A DNA stretch of 64,000 bases from Cryptomeria japonica. Its lineage: Eukaryota; Streptophyta; Pinopsida; Cupressales; Cupressaceae. The DNA is taken from contig NC_081405.1 in NCBI RefSeq assembly GCF_030272615.1, forward strand, positions 317,365,041-317,429,040. Reading direction: 5' to 3'. This document shows, piece by piece, positions 49,221 through 61,060 of the stretch; the first letter of the stretch is position 1, and every line of letters starts with the position of its first letter. A model generated the notes under the pieces. It was not told the DNA's origin, made no database searches, and saw only the letters and a list, made by a program, of their open reading frames with translations. Made by a program: the position numbers and the translations under genes.

Positions 49221-51625
49221 TGCACTACAGTAGATGATATTGTACTTATACGTGCAAGGACATGTATGAAGGTTATATTTCTCACCTTCGCAGTTAATTT
49301 AATCCTACTATTAAATAGACAAATAGGCACATTCAAAAGTAGCAATTTTATCACATTTTTTAACTAAAATTAAAAAAATTGGTTTTCTTATAATGTCTTA
49401 AATTTTATGTTCTAAGAATTGGTATTAATAAAAATATACTATGCCTTAGACTCTTAAAATTATCAATTAGAATTAATTTTCCCTCTGAAAAGGGTATTTA
49501 TATTTAACTTGCTAGGGCTAATGTTTTACTATACAGTTACATTTGACAACATAGTGGACTCCAACCAAATATAATACAAAAGGACATTCCTGTACCACCA
49601 CAATGTATGTACATTAAAATGTACATTTAAATTTAATTTGTTTTTTATTAAGGAACAAATAGGTTTTGAGGAGACCCGAAACCCCTTACAACAAATTTTG
49701 AAGGGACATGAAACTCTTAGATCTTGTATAGATCCATAACCCATAGAAGAATGTTGCAACAAGAAATATAAAAAACTATCAGTATCCCATCCTCAACTTA
49801 AATAAAAAATCTTTGAAGACCCAACTAAGTAAAGGAAGACAGAGCCATCCCCTAAAAAACTCAAACAACACTAGGAGATGTCACTACATGAAAATAAGGG
49901 TGTTTATCAAGGCTCCCTTAACCTTCATCAAATACCAAAGGTTTTTCTAGGCACCCATAAGCTAAACATTGAGTTTGAGCAATGATCCCAAAACCATAAT
50001 CACTAGATTATTGATAAGAAGAATAAATGAAAAATCTATAAGTAGAGGGTTTTGAAAGGCTCCCCAAACCTTTCTACTGGGTTTTTATTTGGCTCCCAAA
50101 CCCAACAAGTTGAACCCAACAAAGACAATCTAGTAGGAAGTCAGCACCCAACTAGCATAAATCCTTACCACTTTAGTATGAAGGAGACTCACCTCAATAG
50201 AAACTGAAGGGAAATATACCTCATGCTGAATGAACCAAACACTGTTTAACCCCACCAAGAAACACCTCCCATCTTCTTCAACAAAAACGATCTCCACCTC
50301 AATATGATTATCCAAAGAGGACCAAAGATGCTAAAATAGAAGACACAAAGCAACTTAGCTAGGAACTCTCCTCCTCAATGTGAGAAACCAAGGTCAAGTC
50401 AATAGGAAGGGTAAAATAATCACCTTTCGAAGCCATACCAACATGAAGAGGCCATATCCAAAGGGCCATTGAGTAGAGCCATAAAAGCAATGAGATGAAG
50501 TGAAAAACTCTACATGAAAATGAACATAGGAACCCAACAATGAATCCCTTCAAAGCATGCATAGGGGTCAAAGGGAAATCCCACCACATTGAAACCCTAT
50601 ATAAATCCCTCCAATTGAGAAAGTTAAGAAAGGCCAACAAAAAGGGCTAAAGATGGTAAAACAATGGCAACCACATCTTGAATAAAATAGAACAGAAACA
50701 GAGGCACCCACCCCCAAAAAAACCAAGGGAAAAAGTAGGTAGGCACTCCAAACCCACCTCAACTACATATTTCCAATAGAATCCACCTTGTCTGCAACAC
50801 CAACAACATTTTCCCCACTCGAAATCTAGACCCTTGAGTCTCCTTTGCAGTCGCATAGGCTATGTCTCTAGCTCTCGCATAACTTCAAACCTCTACACAC
50901 CTTCCATTGGGAAGAGATCAAACCAAAGAACATGGTAGTCACTATGAGGGGGTGGGGATCTCTTGCAACCTCATCATCTTGATCTTCAACTCCCTCTACA
51001 GCAGAGCACCTACCTCTGCTCCCACTACTCCCACATCTCTTTCTGCATCTGTCACTCGATCCTCTGGACATATCATACAAAATAGGAACTACAACAAAAG
51101 GAACAGGGGTCAGGATTATCATCTTTGTATGTGTATCTCTTTCCTTGTTTCCTCAACATATCCTCCTATAGAAATCCTCACTCCTCCTGCATGCGCTCCC
51201 CTCACTCCTCCTACTCTTCCCAATTGAAATTAAACTAAATTTAATTTAAATTTTTAGGACTAATGTTTTACTATATAATTACATGTAACAACACACAAGG
51301 ACACATATGTACCACCACAACATACAAACATTAAAACATATTAAAAATTTTATTATGAAGTTAAATTTTAGGACTATTTTTTTACTATACAATTACATTC
51401 GAGAACACAATGGACTCGAACCATATATAACACAAAAGGACATAGATGTAGCATACATACACATTTTAAAACAACCACATAAATTTAGGTGACATATAAA
51501 ACAAAAAATTCACAATATGAATCACATGGATAGGACACCTGATTTTCTATGGATATACTAGGTTGGCTTTACTAGTTTTCATAACATGCACTATGCAAAT
51601 GACCAATTTCACTAGCTTATAATAA
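49221..51625. repeat. Diverged segmental repeat, copy 1 (interrupted)
   Basis: 49221-49639 and 51237-51625 align in the same order with 54020-54750. Shared anchors include AATGTCTTAAATTTTATGTT, GTTTTACTATACA, CACAATATGAATCACATG and TAGGTTGGCTTTACTAG. Within it a unit of about 120-130 bp beginning GGACTAATGTTTTACTAT is present about three times (near 49515, 51255 and 51370). No coding content. The element family is unknown; it could be part of an old LTR or satellite-like sequence. Confidence 0.7.
49640..51236 (-). mobile_element. Probable 5'-truncated non-LTR element with 11-bp TSD
   Basis: The interruption of the segmental repeat is flanked by AAATTTAATTT on both sides (49629-49639 and 51237-51247). 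On the minus strand its end reads AAAACCTATTTGTTCCTTAA and then AATAAAAAAC, a short A-rich tail next to the TSD, as expected for target-primed retrotransposition. A second sequence with the same 3' end lies near 52465. Minus-strand stretches such as VEIVFVEEDGRCFLVGLNSV (about 50245-50305) and WWDFPLTPMHALKGFIVGFL are ORF-like but no domain could be assigned; a LINE ORF1 of the DUF4283 kind is possible. The length after the TSD is 1,597 bp. Confidence 0.55.
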
Positions 51626-52463
51626 ACATGCACATTTGATTGTTTTATTATTTTGTCATCATAATATCTAATAGAAAAGAAATAAATCCACTTGTATGTG
51701 TTGAAAATGGAATGATAAAACTATTATAAAATCAACAAAGATCCAACCATACAAAGCCTCGTTCTACAATCAAGAATCCATCATACACCAATGAAGAACC
51801 TAAAACATGCAAATCATGACAAAATAGAAATATTATACAATTCACATGCTTCGTAGGTTTTGAACTCCATTGCTTCCTATCTCCATTGATCTTGTTTGAT
51901 ATGATTGCTTTCATATTTGGTATTGTGCACAAGATCTCAACAAAGAATAGATCATGGTTGTGAATTTGCTTGGTCACATAAAAGTCTTAGTTGCTTGAAT
52001 GATTAGCTAGATTATTGGATTAGGGTTATGAAAGGATGAAGAAATCCTCTTATATAGAGAACACCTTAGAAAATGGATTTATATGATTAAGAGGTGAAAG
52101 CATAAATGGTCAGGTAGTATTAAAGGGTACATACAGAAAATGATAAAATAATGAGAGGGTAGTTAGGATAAATGAAAAGATAAATGAAACATTTCATGGA
52201 GGGAAAAAGATAATGAATTAATTAAATAAATGAAAATGTATTTAATAAATTATTTTACATTGGAGGGGTGATTTTCTATAGTTAATGAGTATCATTTCCC
52301 CTTTTAAATCATCTAAGGCACCATAAACTTGTAAGCTATTTGTTCTTCCTTTTTCCTTCCACAAATAAGTGTGGCTCAAAGGAGGTTTATGCTTCCATTA
52401 CACCATGGTTTAATATATGCAATTTATGATTATTGTTAAGATAGTATGCCTGTTATTTTATTT
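51626..52463. other. Unassigned AT-rich sequence
   Basis: No gene or element family recognised. Confidence 0.3.
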
Positions 52464-53400
52464 TAGGGGAAAATAGGTTTTGAAGGGACATTAATTCCTT
52501 TATAGATAGAGTTTGTAGGGATTTGGAAACCACTTATGAAACATTACCTATAGATATACGAAGATAAACTATAGCCAAGATAGATAACAATATGAAGAAA
52601 CCATCTACCCAAGAAAAAGGCCAAAACCACCAAACAACTTAGATCATATAATCCATAACCATTGATTTTGAGAAGTCTCCCATAACTTTAAGATAAGATA
52701 CACTAACTAAAACTAAAATGTAGTCCACACATAGCAAGAAATAAGCAACAGAACCTGATACACTCTACTATCACAATAAAAGGTCAAAGTCATTAAATAA
52801 AAAAGAAGGGTTTTGAAAAGCCTCCAATAACTTTTTGAAGCAAGTCCTTACAAAAATCACCATCTTCAAATTCCTCTTATGTAAAAAACAATGTTGAGAT
52901 TCACCCTCAAAATTTACCTGAATAGGATAAGAAGATTGCAGTCAGAAGCAAGGGAATCCATAACCCCTTAAAGCATCTCCCACCATTTCCTACAAACCAA
53001 GTCTCCACCTCTATAGAAGAAAAATCTACGTCTATAATAAGGTTAGGCTTAAAAAAATAAGGAGAAGAAGGAAAAAACTACAACCCATCACCACCCCCTC
53101 CCCATCAATAGGAAATATATTGAAATAGGAATTACAAAAGTCAAAAAGAACCCCCTTAAAGCAGAGACACACCAAACCACCAAAAATGCCCATCCAAAAA
53201 CAAACTACCAAAATGTAACCTTAAAAATGAACAATTACAAATCAACCAGCTCAAGACAAGGATAAGCCAAAGAAATGGAAGATAAAGCACTCTCCCAACT
53301 AGGAGAAACTCCAAAGAAAGAAATAACCCCCAAATCCAACTAAGGGAAAAAAAAATATTAAAAACCTCAAACACAAGGGCTACAGACTTAGAAAAATGAT
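52464..53400 (-). mobile_element. Second fragment of the 49.6-kb non-LTR family
   Basis: On the minus strand the 3' end reads CCCTTCAAAACCTATTTTCC and then CCTAAAATAAAATAA, matching the end of the element at 49640-51236. Upstream the two share a short stretch (plus-strand words TCTCCACCTC at about 53001 and about 50291, in similar context). The 5' limit is a guess and no TSD was identified. Confidence 0.4.
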
Positions 53401-54019
53401 AATCCTTAAGCTTCGTTGTGTGATCACATTTACTATAATGCTACATTGAATTTTGAAAGAAATTTATATGCCATCCAAGAAAGCTATAAAAAGTAAATGA
53501 CCAAAGCAAATGTATGAAAGCATATTTAAGATTTTAGAACTATTTGATTCCATGTATTTGATTTACATAATTTGAAATTTGAGATTTTGGATCTTTTTTA
53601 TATTATAGGGTTTAGTGGTTGACCTATTTATATTTCACTGTAATTTGATTTCATATCTCTCTAATAACAAGACATGACTATAACTGTAAAGGTAACAACA
53701 CTACACTTCAAAAAAAAATACACTACTAGCAATAGCTTTCTAGTTTACTATAAAGGATGAAATAGTAGAATTTACATTAATTTAGATTTGATAGGAAGGA
53801 TTATTATTCCTACCTTTGTAAATTTTTATGTCTTGTAGAAGATATGTAGGTGCACAAGTAAGGTTTCTTCCTTTGGCTTTATATTTTTTAACTCACTTCA
53901 TGTTACAAAATAGTACCCAAAATAAAAAAGCATAAAGAGAGGGAAGAACAAGTGATGAACCCCCTAGAAAGAACAATTACAAGATATAAAATAATTTTTT
54001 AAAAAAAGACTCTTTCATT
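53401..54019. other. Unassigned AT-rich sequence
   Basis: Nothing recognisable; flanks copy 2 of the segmental repeat. Confidence 0.3.
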
Positions 54020-54750
54020 CATTAGTAAACAATTTTGTACTTAGATATGCAAGCACATGTCTTAAGGTGACATTTGTCTCCTTCAAAGTTGGTTTTCTCT
54101 TATATTTTTAATAGGAAAATAGGCCCAAGTAGCAATTTTAATCACATTTTTCTATCTATAATTAAAAATAGCGATTTTTTATAATGTCTTAAATTTTATG
54201 TTCTAAAGAGTGACATTAATGAAAATGTACTATGCATAAAAGTTTTGAAATTATCAACTAGAATGAATTTTCCCTCTCCAAAAGGTATTTAAATTTAATA
54301 TTTAAATTTAACTTTTTGGGGCTAACGTTTTACTATACAATTACATTTGACAAGATAGTGGACTCCAACCAAATGTAATAGAAAAGAACATACATGCACT
54401 ACCACAACCTACACACATTAAAATGTATTTAAATTTTAAATGTAAATTAAACTTTCTAGGACCATTGTTTTACTACACAATTACATCTGAAACACAACAA
54501 AGTCTAGCCACATATACTACATAAGGACATACATGTAGTGTACACACATATAACATCCATTACAACAAGACCACATAACTTCATGTAACGTATGAAACAA
54601 AAAAATTCACAATATGAATCACATGAATAGGACACCTAAGTTTCTCTAAATAAACTAGGTTGGCTTTACTAGTTTTCACAATACTCACAATGTAAATAAC
54701 TAATTTTACTAGCTTACAATAAAACAGTAGATTGAATTGTATGATTAGTT
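54020..54750. repeat. Diverged segmental repeat, copy 2
   Basis: Same order as copy 1, without the 1.6-kb insertion, which makes it the empty-site reference. It has two of the 120-130 bp subunits (near 54322 and 54460). Confidence 0.7.
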
Positions 54751-55104
54751 CATCATCTTAAAATCTCATCGCCAAATCAATAAATACATTTAATATAATA
54801 TTCCACATAAAACAATCCATAAAGAACACTCTTTAAGCTTAGACATGTAGCATATAGCATTTCAAAATAATTGTATTAAGAGATAATAAGCATGATCACC
54901 AAAATAAATCAATGATTGGATAACGAAAAACATAGCAATCAAATGAATCATCATAGCAAAGGGCACATGAACCCATACATATATATGTATACATATAATA
55001 TTTCACCTTGAACATAAACAATGTCAAATAAGTTTGACTTGAAACATATGGGTCCCACATCATCCCCCTTACGTTAAAATTTCTCTTGGAAGCCCTTAAA
55101 ATGG
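54751..55104. other. Unassigned sequence before element F
   Basis: AT-rich; no gene. Ends at the presumed outer edge of the F LTR. Confidence 0.3.
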
Positions 55105-56448
55105 TGTGGATAACATTATTGGCAACAAAAATGAGAGAAAAAGGAGACGGGGGGGAGGGTGAATCAATTTTCTACCACATCTACAAACTTAACCACAAAT
55201 GCAAAACTAATAAACTCCAATAACAACAGATATAAGAAAATTGAAAGAACAAGACACAACACCAAGATTTTGATGTGGAAAACCTAGTTAAGGGGAAAGC
55301 CACGGTGCGAATCTACCCACAACAAGATGATACTTTGCCGTAGTATGTGTAAATATTATAATGGGGAATGCACATGCATTCAAGAACACTGCCTAGATCT
55401 CACTACTCAAAAGATAATAACTTAGAAGGCTACAACCCTTAGGGAAGTCTCCCTGACTTACAACAAGATTCAAACAACAATACAGAAGAAAAGAACTGCA
55501 ATAATAACATCTACAAATGTTCTATGATAGTTCGGGTTAAACACAATTATCTTCTCTGCAACACAAATCTCTGCTCAATCATAATATCAAAATATATATT
55601 TTCTTGTTCACACATACACCAATCTCTCATAATGCACACACAACATCAACACCAAAATTACATGAATATGTCACATATTTATACAATTCATCAACCTTGA
55701 CAACAAGGTTGGTTAAACCCTCAACTCACAATTACAAAATTACATCACACGATACAAAGGTCGACCACTGAAATAATATAAAGATATGAATGAAATAAAA
55801 TGGACCTAAATCAAATTTCCAAACACTCATCACCACCATAAATTATGCCAAGATAAACCGCAACAAGGTACACCACCAAGAAATCTGCATAACATGAAAA
55901 ACATCATTGGATCATGAAAATCACCAACAACTCGCATAATGATCAATTTGTATCATTAAAAAAAATAGAAAATAATTAGGGAATACCATAAACAACATTA
56001 GAATCATTAGTAATAGCTGCATCAACACCACTTTGCAAATCTTCATCGACCAACATCTGAAACTCAAGAATAATCAAATTGTAGCAACTATCACAAAAAA
56101 AGAGAACTTGTGGGGAACCAAATCACTAACTATCTAAAATGAAGATACACAAGACCATCCCAAGAAATATCCCAAAGATTCAGCTCAAGATCTAATCACA
56201 CTAGAATATACCAGAGGAAATACTAAACTTTAGAAAGCATTGAACAAAAAAACAAACTGAAAACTGGATCATATGATATGGTCAATTAAGCTTTTTGGAT
56301 CACTGAAAGCAATACAGAAAGATGTAATAACACTATAAATACTCCACATGCCAAACCATAATCACAATAAGCCAACTAGAGCAATAAATCATGGGAATAT
56401 GTTGACATCAATGACAACAACATATGCTAATAGCAACAATGTCCAACA
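55105..56448 (-). repeat. F: 3' LTR
   Basis: About 1,344 bp. The minus-strand start TGTTGGACATTGTTGC at 56448 directly follows the polypurine tract. The far end is set at TTATCCACA (55105) by its CA terminus and the nearby C-rich box (plus-strand G7 run near 55150), but without a second LTR it is not proven. TATA candidate (minus-strand TATAAATA) near 55676-55683. Confidence 0.7.
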
Positions 56449-56773
56449 ATCTCCCCCTTTGGCATTGATGGAAACATATGAATGTGAAAAACAATAAATG
56501 CAAAGAAAGAAAATATCTCCAACATACTCCCCCTAAGATCAAGAAGATAAAACCATTTTTCACATGCTTCTCTCCCCCTTTGACAGCAATGCCAAACATG
56601 TGAAAACAAAAAGCCAAACTTACTCTCCCCCTTAGATAAACAAATCATGATTCTCTCCCTGAAACAGTTAACCAATCCAATAGACTACTCCACAAGAGGA
56701 GCAACACAAACTAATCAATTCGGACAAAAAGATAACACTATGAAGTCCACTAGATTGATGCAACTCAATGCAT
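56449..56773 (-). other. F: 3' untranslated region with two polypurine tracts
   Basis: Minus-strand TGCCAAAGGGGGAGAT at 56449-56464 abuts the LTR. A second tract (minus-strand TCAAAGGGGGAGAG) is at about 56572-56585. Confidence 0.65.
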
Positions 56774-57199
56774 CTAGTTCTCAGTAGAAGGGGTAGATAC
56801 CCCTAAGTTGTCTCTCAAATAGACAAACGTATCTGTAGGCAAAGGTTTAGTGAAAATATCTACAATTTTTTCCTTTGTAGATACATACTCCAACTTCACT
56901 TCCTTTTCACTGACTTTTTCTCTCAAGAAATGATATTTGGTTGATACATGTTTAGTATTTGAATGTTGCACCACATTATTTGACCTATTCATAGCACTAT
57001 AATTATCACAATATATGACAATAGGCTCATCATAGATAACTTTGATATCCTTCAAAATTTGCTTCATCCAAACTACCTGAGTGCAGTTACTAGTAGAAAT
57101 AATATGCCCAACTTCAACAGTAGATAAGAACATTGAATCTTGTTTCTTACTAGCTCATGAAACCAATTTCTTACCCAAAAATAATGATCCACTGATAGT
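56774..57199 (-). pseudogene. F: RNase H, downstream part
   Basis: Minus strand, from the TIR-element junction: ISGSLFLGKKLVS, a stop, ASKKQDSMFLSTVEVGH, then NCTQVVWMKQILKDIKV, YCDNYSAMNRSNNVVQHSNT, KHVSTKYHFLREKV and DIFTKPLPTDTFVYLRDNLG to 56774. YCDN keeps the catalytic Asp. It degrades the RNA strand of the hybrid during element reverse transcription. The upstream part of the domain lies beyond 57837. Confidence 0.85.
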
Positions 57200-57837
57200 G
57201 GGTATGTGCAAGACCATGGTGGGCCAAATAGGTCCTTAAGTGGCAATGAAAATCAGAAAACAGAGTTAGGCAGCTTGACATGAAAATTTGAATAAGTTAC
57301 CAACACTATTTTAAAAATATGTAAGAATAGAATTTGTAGCCAATTTAATATATTTTCTAAGCTACTACTTGTTTTCTAAAAATAAATAAATCTATTTGAT
57401 GAAAATTTGAAATTTCAATGTACTAGTACTAAAATTTCAGGAAAAAGATAAGAAGAAGGTCTCTGTCTGACCACCCTAACCATTATCAAATCATAAGATT
57501 TTTTTATAAAATTTTAGATATAAGTAAAAGACTCATGTCTAGAGGTGACACACATTTTTCTATATTTCTTTTAAATAAATAATTAATTATGATTTTATTA
57601 CTACAACTTTTTAAAAATATGAAAAACTTGTATGTCTGACCACCATAACTTGGTCAAAACTTTACAAATATATATTTTTTAATCCTATAGTATACAAAGC
57701 ATATAATGTGACACATGTTTTAAATTCAAAAAATATAATACAATTTGAAAGTTATAGATAGTTTTCAATTGGCCTATCAATCAAAACTTAGTCAGAATAT
57801 CACCACTTTTTGGCCCTTCATGATCTTGCACATACCC
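57200..57837. mobile_element. Short terminal-inverted-repeat DNA element (MITE-like)
   Basis: 638 bp with near-perfect inverted ends: left GGGTATGTGCAAGACCATGG, and the reverse complement of the right end GGGTATGTGCAAGATCATGA, extending through a shared GGGCCAAA; about 28 of the first 32 positions match. TAG occurs on both sides (one base off the left end), compatible with a 3-bp TSD. It splits copia RNase H exactly between DDRKS and SGSLFLG. No ORF for a transposase; two internal copies of a CTGACCACC word occur. The superfamily is unassigned; PIF/Harbinger or CACTA are possible from the 3-bp TSD. Confidence 0.75.
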
Positions 57838-58730
57838 TAGGGCTCTTTCGGTCATCAACATCACCAGCCAAATCAACATCACTATAAGAACATAACATAA
57901 AATCATCATTCCTCGGATACCACAAACTGTAATCCACAATTCCTTCAAGTATCTGAATATCCTCTTTACAACAGTGACATGACTCTCTTTCGAATTAGCT
58001 TGATATCTAGCATCCATGCACATGTCATGCATAATGTCCAATCTAGTCCAAGTAAGATATAGTAGTCCACCTACCATAGATTTGTACAAAGTCTAATTAT
58101 CTTTTGGAGATTCATCATTTTTAGACAATTTACAGCCAGTCACCATAGGAGTTCCAACTGGTTTAGAGTCATCCAACCCAAAATTCTTTAGCAATTCCTT
58201 CACATATTTAGTTTGCGATATAAAAATACCTTTCCCAATCTGTGAAATCTGCAAACCTAAGAAAAATTTCATCTCTCCTATGATTGACATCTCAAATTCT
58301 TTCTACATATTACTGACAAACTTCATGCTCAAGTCATCATCTCATCGAAAGATAATATCATAAACAAAGACTTCAACAATCATGATGTTATCATTATCAA
58401 TCTTAAAATATAGATTACTATTGGATGTACGATTATTAAATCCCAATTTCAACAAGTACTTATCTAATCTTGCATACTAGGCTCTAGGGGCTTGTTCCAT
58501 CCATAAAGTGCTTTCTTCAGTTTGCATACCATGTCTCCATCATCTGATAGCCAAAATCCATTAGGTTGCTCAATGTAGACTTCTTCCTCAATATCATCTT
58601 TCAAAAAGGATGACTTGACATCCATTTGATATACCTTGAAATGTTTATAGGCAGCATATGCAAGAAATAGTCTAACAACTTCAAGTCTAGCTATCAGAGC
58701 AAAATTCTCCTCATAATCAATTCCTTCTTT
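57838..58730 (-). pseudogene. F: reverse transcriptase and start of RNase H
   Basis: Minus strand. MDVKSSFLKDDIEEEVYIEQ is near 58560-58625, then KKALYG, and a frame change through the KQAPRAW block. The catalytic motif reads FVYDIIF (about 58345-58365): the first Asp of FVDDI is Tyr. Next are MSIIGEMKFFLGLQISQIGK (from 58290), KELLKNFGLDDSKPVGTPM and GGLLYLTWTRLDIMH (about 58030-58075). The start of RNase H, DVDLAGDVDDRKS, is at about 57845-57890 and ends at the TIR element. Several frame changes lie between 57900 and 57960. Confidence 0.83.
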
Positions 58731-60070
58731 CTATGAATATCCTTTGTAGACCAATCTTACTTTATTTCTGACAACTTCACTAGATTCATTCAATTTGTTC
58801 TTGAATAGCCATTTAGTACCAATAATATTCTTATCTTTAGGTCTAGGCACAGGATCCCATGTGTTATTATTTTCAATCTGACTCAATTCTTCTTCCATAG
58901 CTCTCATCAAATTTTCATCTTTACAAGCCTCAACAACAACTTTACAAGCCTCAGCAACATCTTTAGGTTCAATCTTAGAAATCAAACATACCTCTTCAAT
59001 AGCTATCCTTCTTCTATTCATCACACCTTTATTTTTATCTCCAATAATCTTATTTTCAAAATGATTTAATCTTACATACCTCAGAGTCTTCTGATTATTC
59101 TGATTTTTAGGTTCCTGTACCTCTCCATCGGCAACATCATTCGGATTAATTGTCTCTAACAGATCATTCTGCTTTAATTCTTCAGTCTGAATAGGAGTTA
59201 GAACAACATGTTGAACATCATCATATCCACAAGATCTGATCTCTTTCCTATAATCTTCATCAACCTTCACATTTGCACTTTCCACTATCTTTCTCAGTCT
59301 CTTGTAGTAGCACCAGTAGGATTTTCTTTTTGTTGAATATCCCAAGAAAATTCCTTCATCACTTCTAGCTTCAAACTTTCCTATATCCTCATCTCTCTTG
59401 ATATAACACTTGCTTCCAAAAATTTTGAATTTTCTCACAGTTGGAACATGACCAAACCATAGCTCATAAGGAGTCTTATCGATATCACCTTTTATATGCA
59501 CTCGATTGAATGTGGTAATAGTAGTGATAATAGATTTTGTCCAATAGATCTTGAGAACATTCCCTTCAATCAACATAGTCCTTGCAGCATCCAAGACAGT
59601 TTTGTTATTTCTTTCAACAACTCCATTCTGCTGACGGTTCTAGAAGTGGATAATTGTCTTCTAATACCATGATTTTTACAGAATGAATCAAACTCACCGG
59701 AACATTATTCTCCTCCTCTATTAGATCTTAGACATTTCATCTTCAATCCTAACTCAGTCTCAACCTTTGCTCTGAATATACTGAATTTGTCTAATGCTTC
59801 TGATTTCTCCTTTAGAAAGACAACCCACATCATGCTAGAATAATCATCAATCCATAACATAAAGTATTTGTCACCCTGCACACTTCTAACATTTGTAGGT
59901 CCACATAGGTCATTATGCACAAGATCTAGTAATCCATTAGATGTATACTTCTTTCTCTTGAAAGAAATCCTTATTTGCTTACCCAATTGACATTCTCTAC
60001 ACATTGGATTATTAGGCTTAACAATTTTAGGCAGATCTCTAACAACTTGTGTAGAAATGATCTTAATCAT
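58731..60070 (-). pseudogene. F: integrase and start of reverse transcriptase
   Basis: Minus strand. CRECQLGKQ (about 59970-60003), HNDLCGPTNV (about 59898-59928; first catalytic Asp kept), DDYSSMMWVVFLKEKSEALD, and RSNRGGE (about 59705-59730), where the second catalytic Asp has become Asn. A damaged block near 59595-59704 should hold the catalytic Glu. The 287-codon open stretch 59594-58731 has TPYELWFGHVPTV, IFGSKCYIKRDEDIGKF, FLGYSTKRKSYW and ESANVKVDED. The linker leads into NNTWDPVPRPKDKN and GTKWLFKNKLNE of RT. Confidence 0.85.
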
Positions 60071-61060
60071 TGAATCAAAATTAACATGACATATTCTTCT
60101 ATGTCACAAAAAACTTTCATCAATCTGAGCAATTAAACAACTATCTCACCAGCATTCAAATGAAAGATATTACCTTCAGTCTTAGTTCCTGATGCAATCT
60201 TTATACCAGAGGCATTTAGGATCTTACATTTTCCATTCTTGAATTGTAAATCATAACCTTTCTCAACCATTTTTTCAATACTTAAAATATTATGCTTCAA
60301 ACCTTCAACATACAAGACATCTTCAGTGTTATGCTTACCATAAAAAGAAATAGAACCTTTACCATGGTTCATATATGCTTTGTCATCTCCAAATATTACT
60401 ATTCCACCATCATACCTTTCCATACTCACAAATTTTCTTTTATCAGTGGTCATATGATGTGAGAAACCATTGACAATTAAACCATTCATCTTTATCTTCA
60501 ACTTTAGCAACTAAATCTTTCTCCTCAATAGTACAGTTTGTGGAATCAACAGGTACCACTCTATCTTCTCTAATTAATAGCAATAAATACAAATTCATCT
60601 CCTTTTGATTCTTCATATGTAACACCTTCACTTGTAGCATAATAATAGTTCTTCTGATGCTTATACCTCCACTTAGACATGTAGGGTTTATCATACTTCT
60701 CATCCTTCTCATATCTATTATTCCTATCATGCTTATCAAATTTATTATGCCTATCATATTTAGCCATTCTCTCTAGGCATCTAGAAGCAAAATGTCCTAT
60801 CTTATTGCAAGAGAAACATTTTAGAGAGAAGTTTCCATCATACTTACCAGCTCCCTTAGGAAATCTTTGGGCAATCAATGCTTCAAGATCATCCAATTCT
60901 CTTTATTTCTCTTTCATCTCTCTTCTTTCTCTTTCATATTTGGATATTTTACACTCTTCAGGATCATACTTTTTCTTTCTAGATACAGATGCTCTAAATG
61001 ATGTCTCAGAATTTCCATATGATTCACCAAACTCTCTTTGCTGAAATGCAACAATCTTCC
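60071..61060 (-). pseudogene. F: gag C-terminal part and protease
   Basis: Minus strand from the G insertion: VAFQQREFGESYGNSETSF, a Lys/Glu-rich stretch, LEALIAQRFPKGAGKYDG and the zinc knuckle CFSCNKIGHFASRC (about 60775-60820), which is complete. An Asp/Arg/Lys/Tyr-rich linker follows. The protease region reads NGLIVNGFSHHMTTDKRKF (about 60435-60490): the catalytic D of VDSGCSHHM is lost. KGSISFYGKHNTEDVLYVEG and KHNILSIEKMVEKG follow. Frame changes lie near 60443-60570. The pre-integrase zinc finger near 60071-60130 is damaged. Confidence 0.82.

Noticed and set aside
50907-51227. Pro/Thr/Ser-rich 106-codon plus-strand ORF as a host gene
   Set aside because: It lies inside the 1.6-kb insert flanked by an 11-bp TSD and has no recognisable domain.
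57781-58089. 102-codon ORF spanning the end of the TIR element
   Set aside because: Its last part is TIR sequence and a frame change; the real content is the RT/RNase H junction of F.
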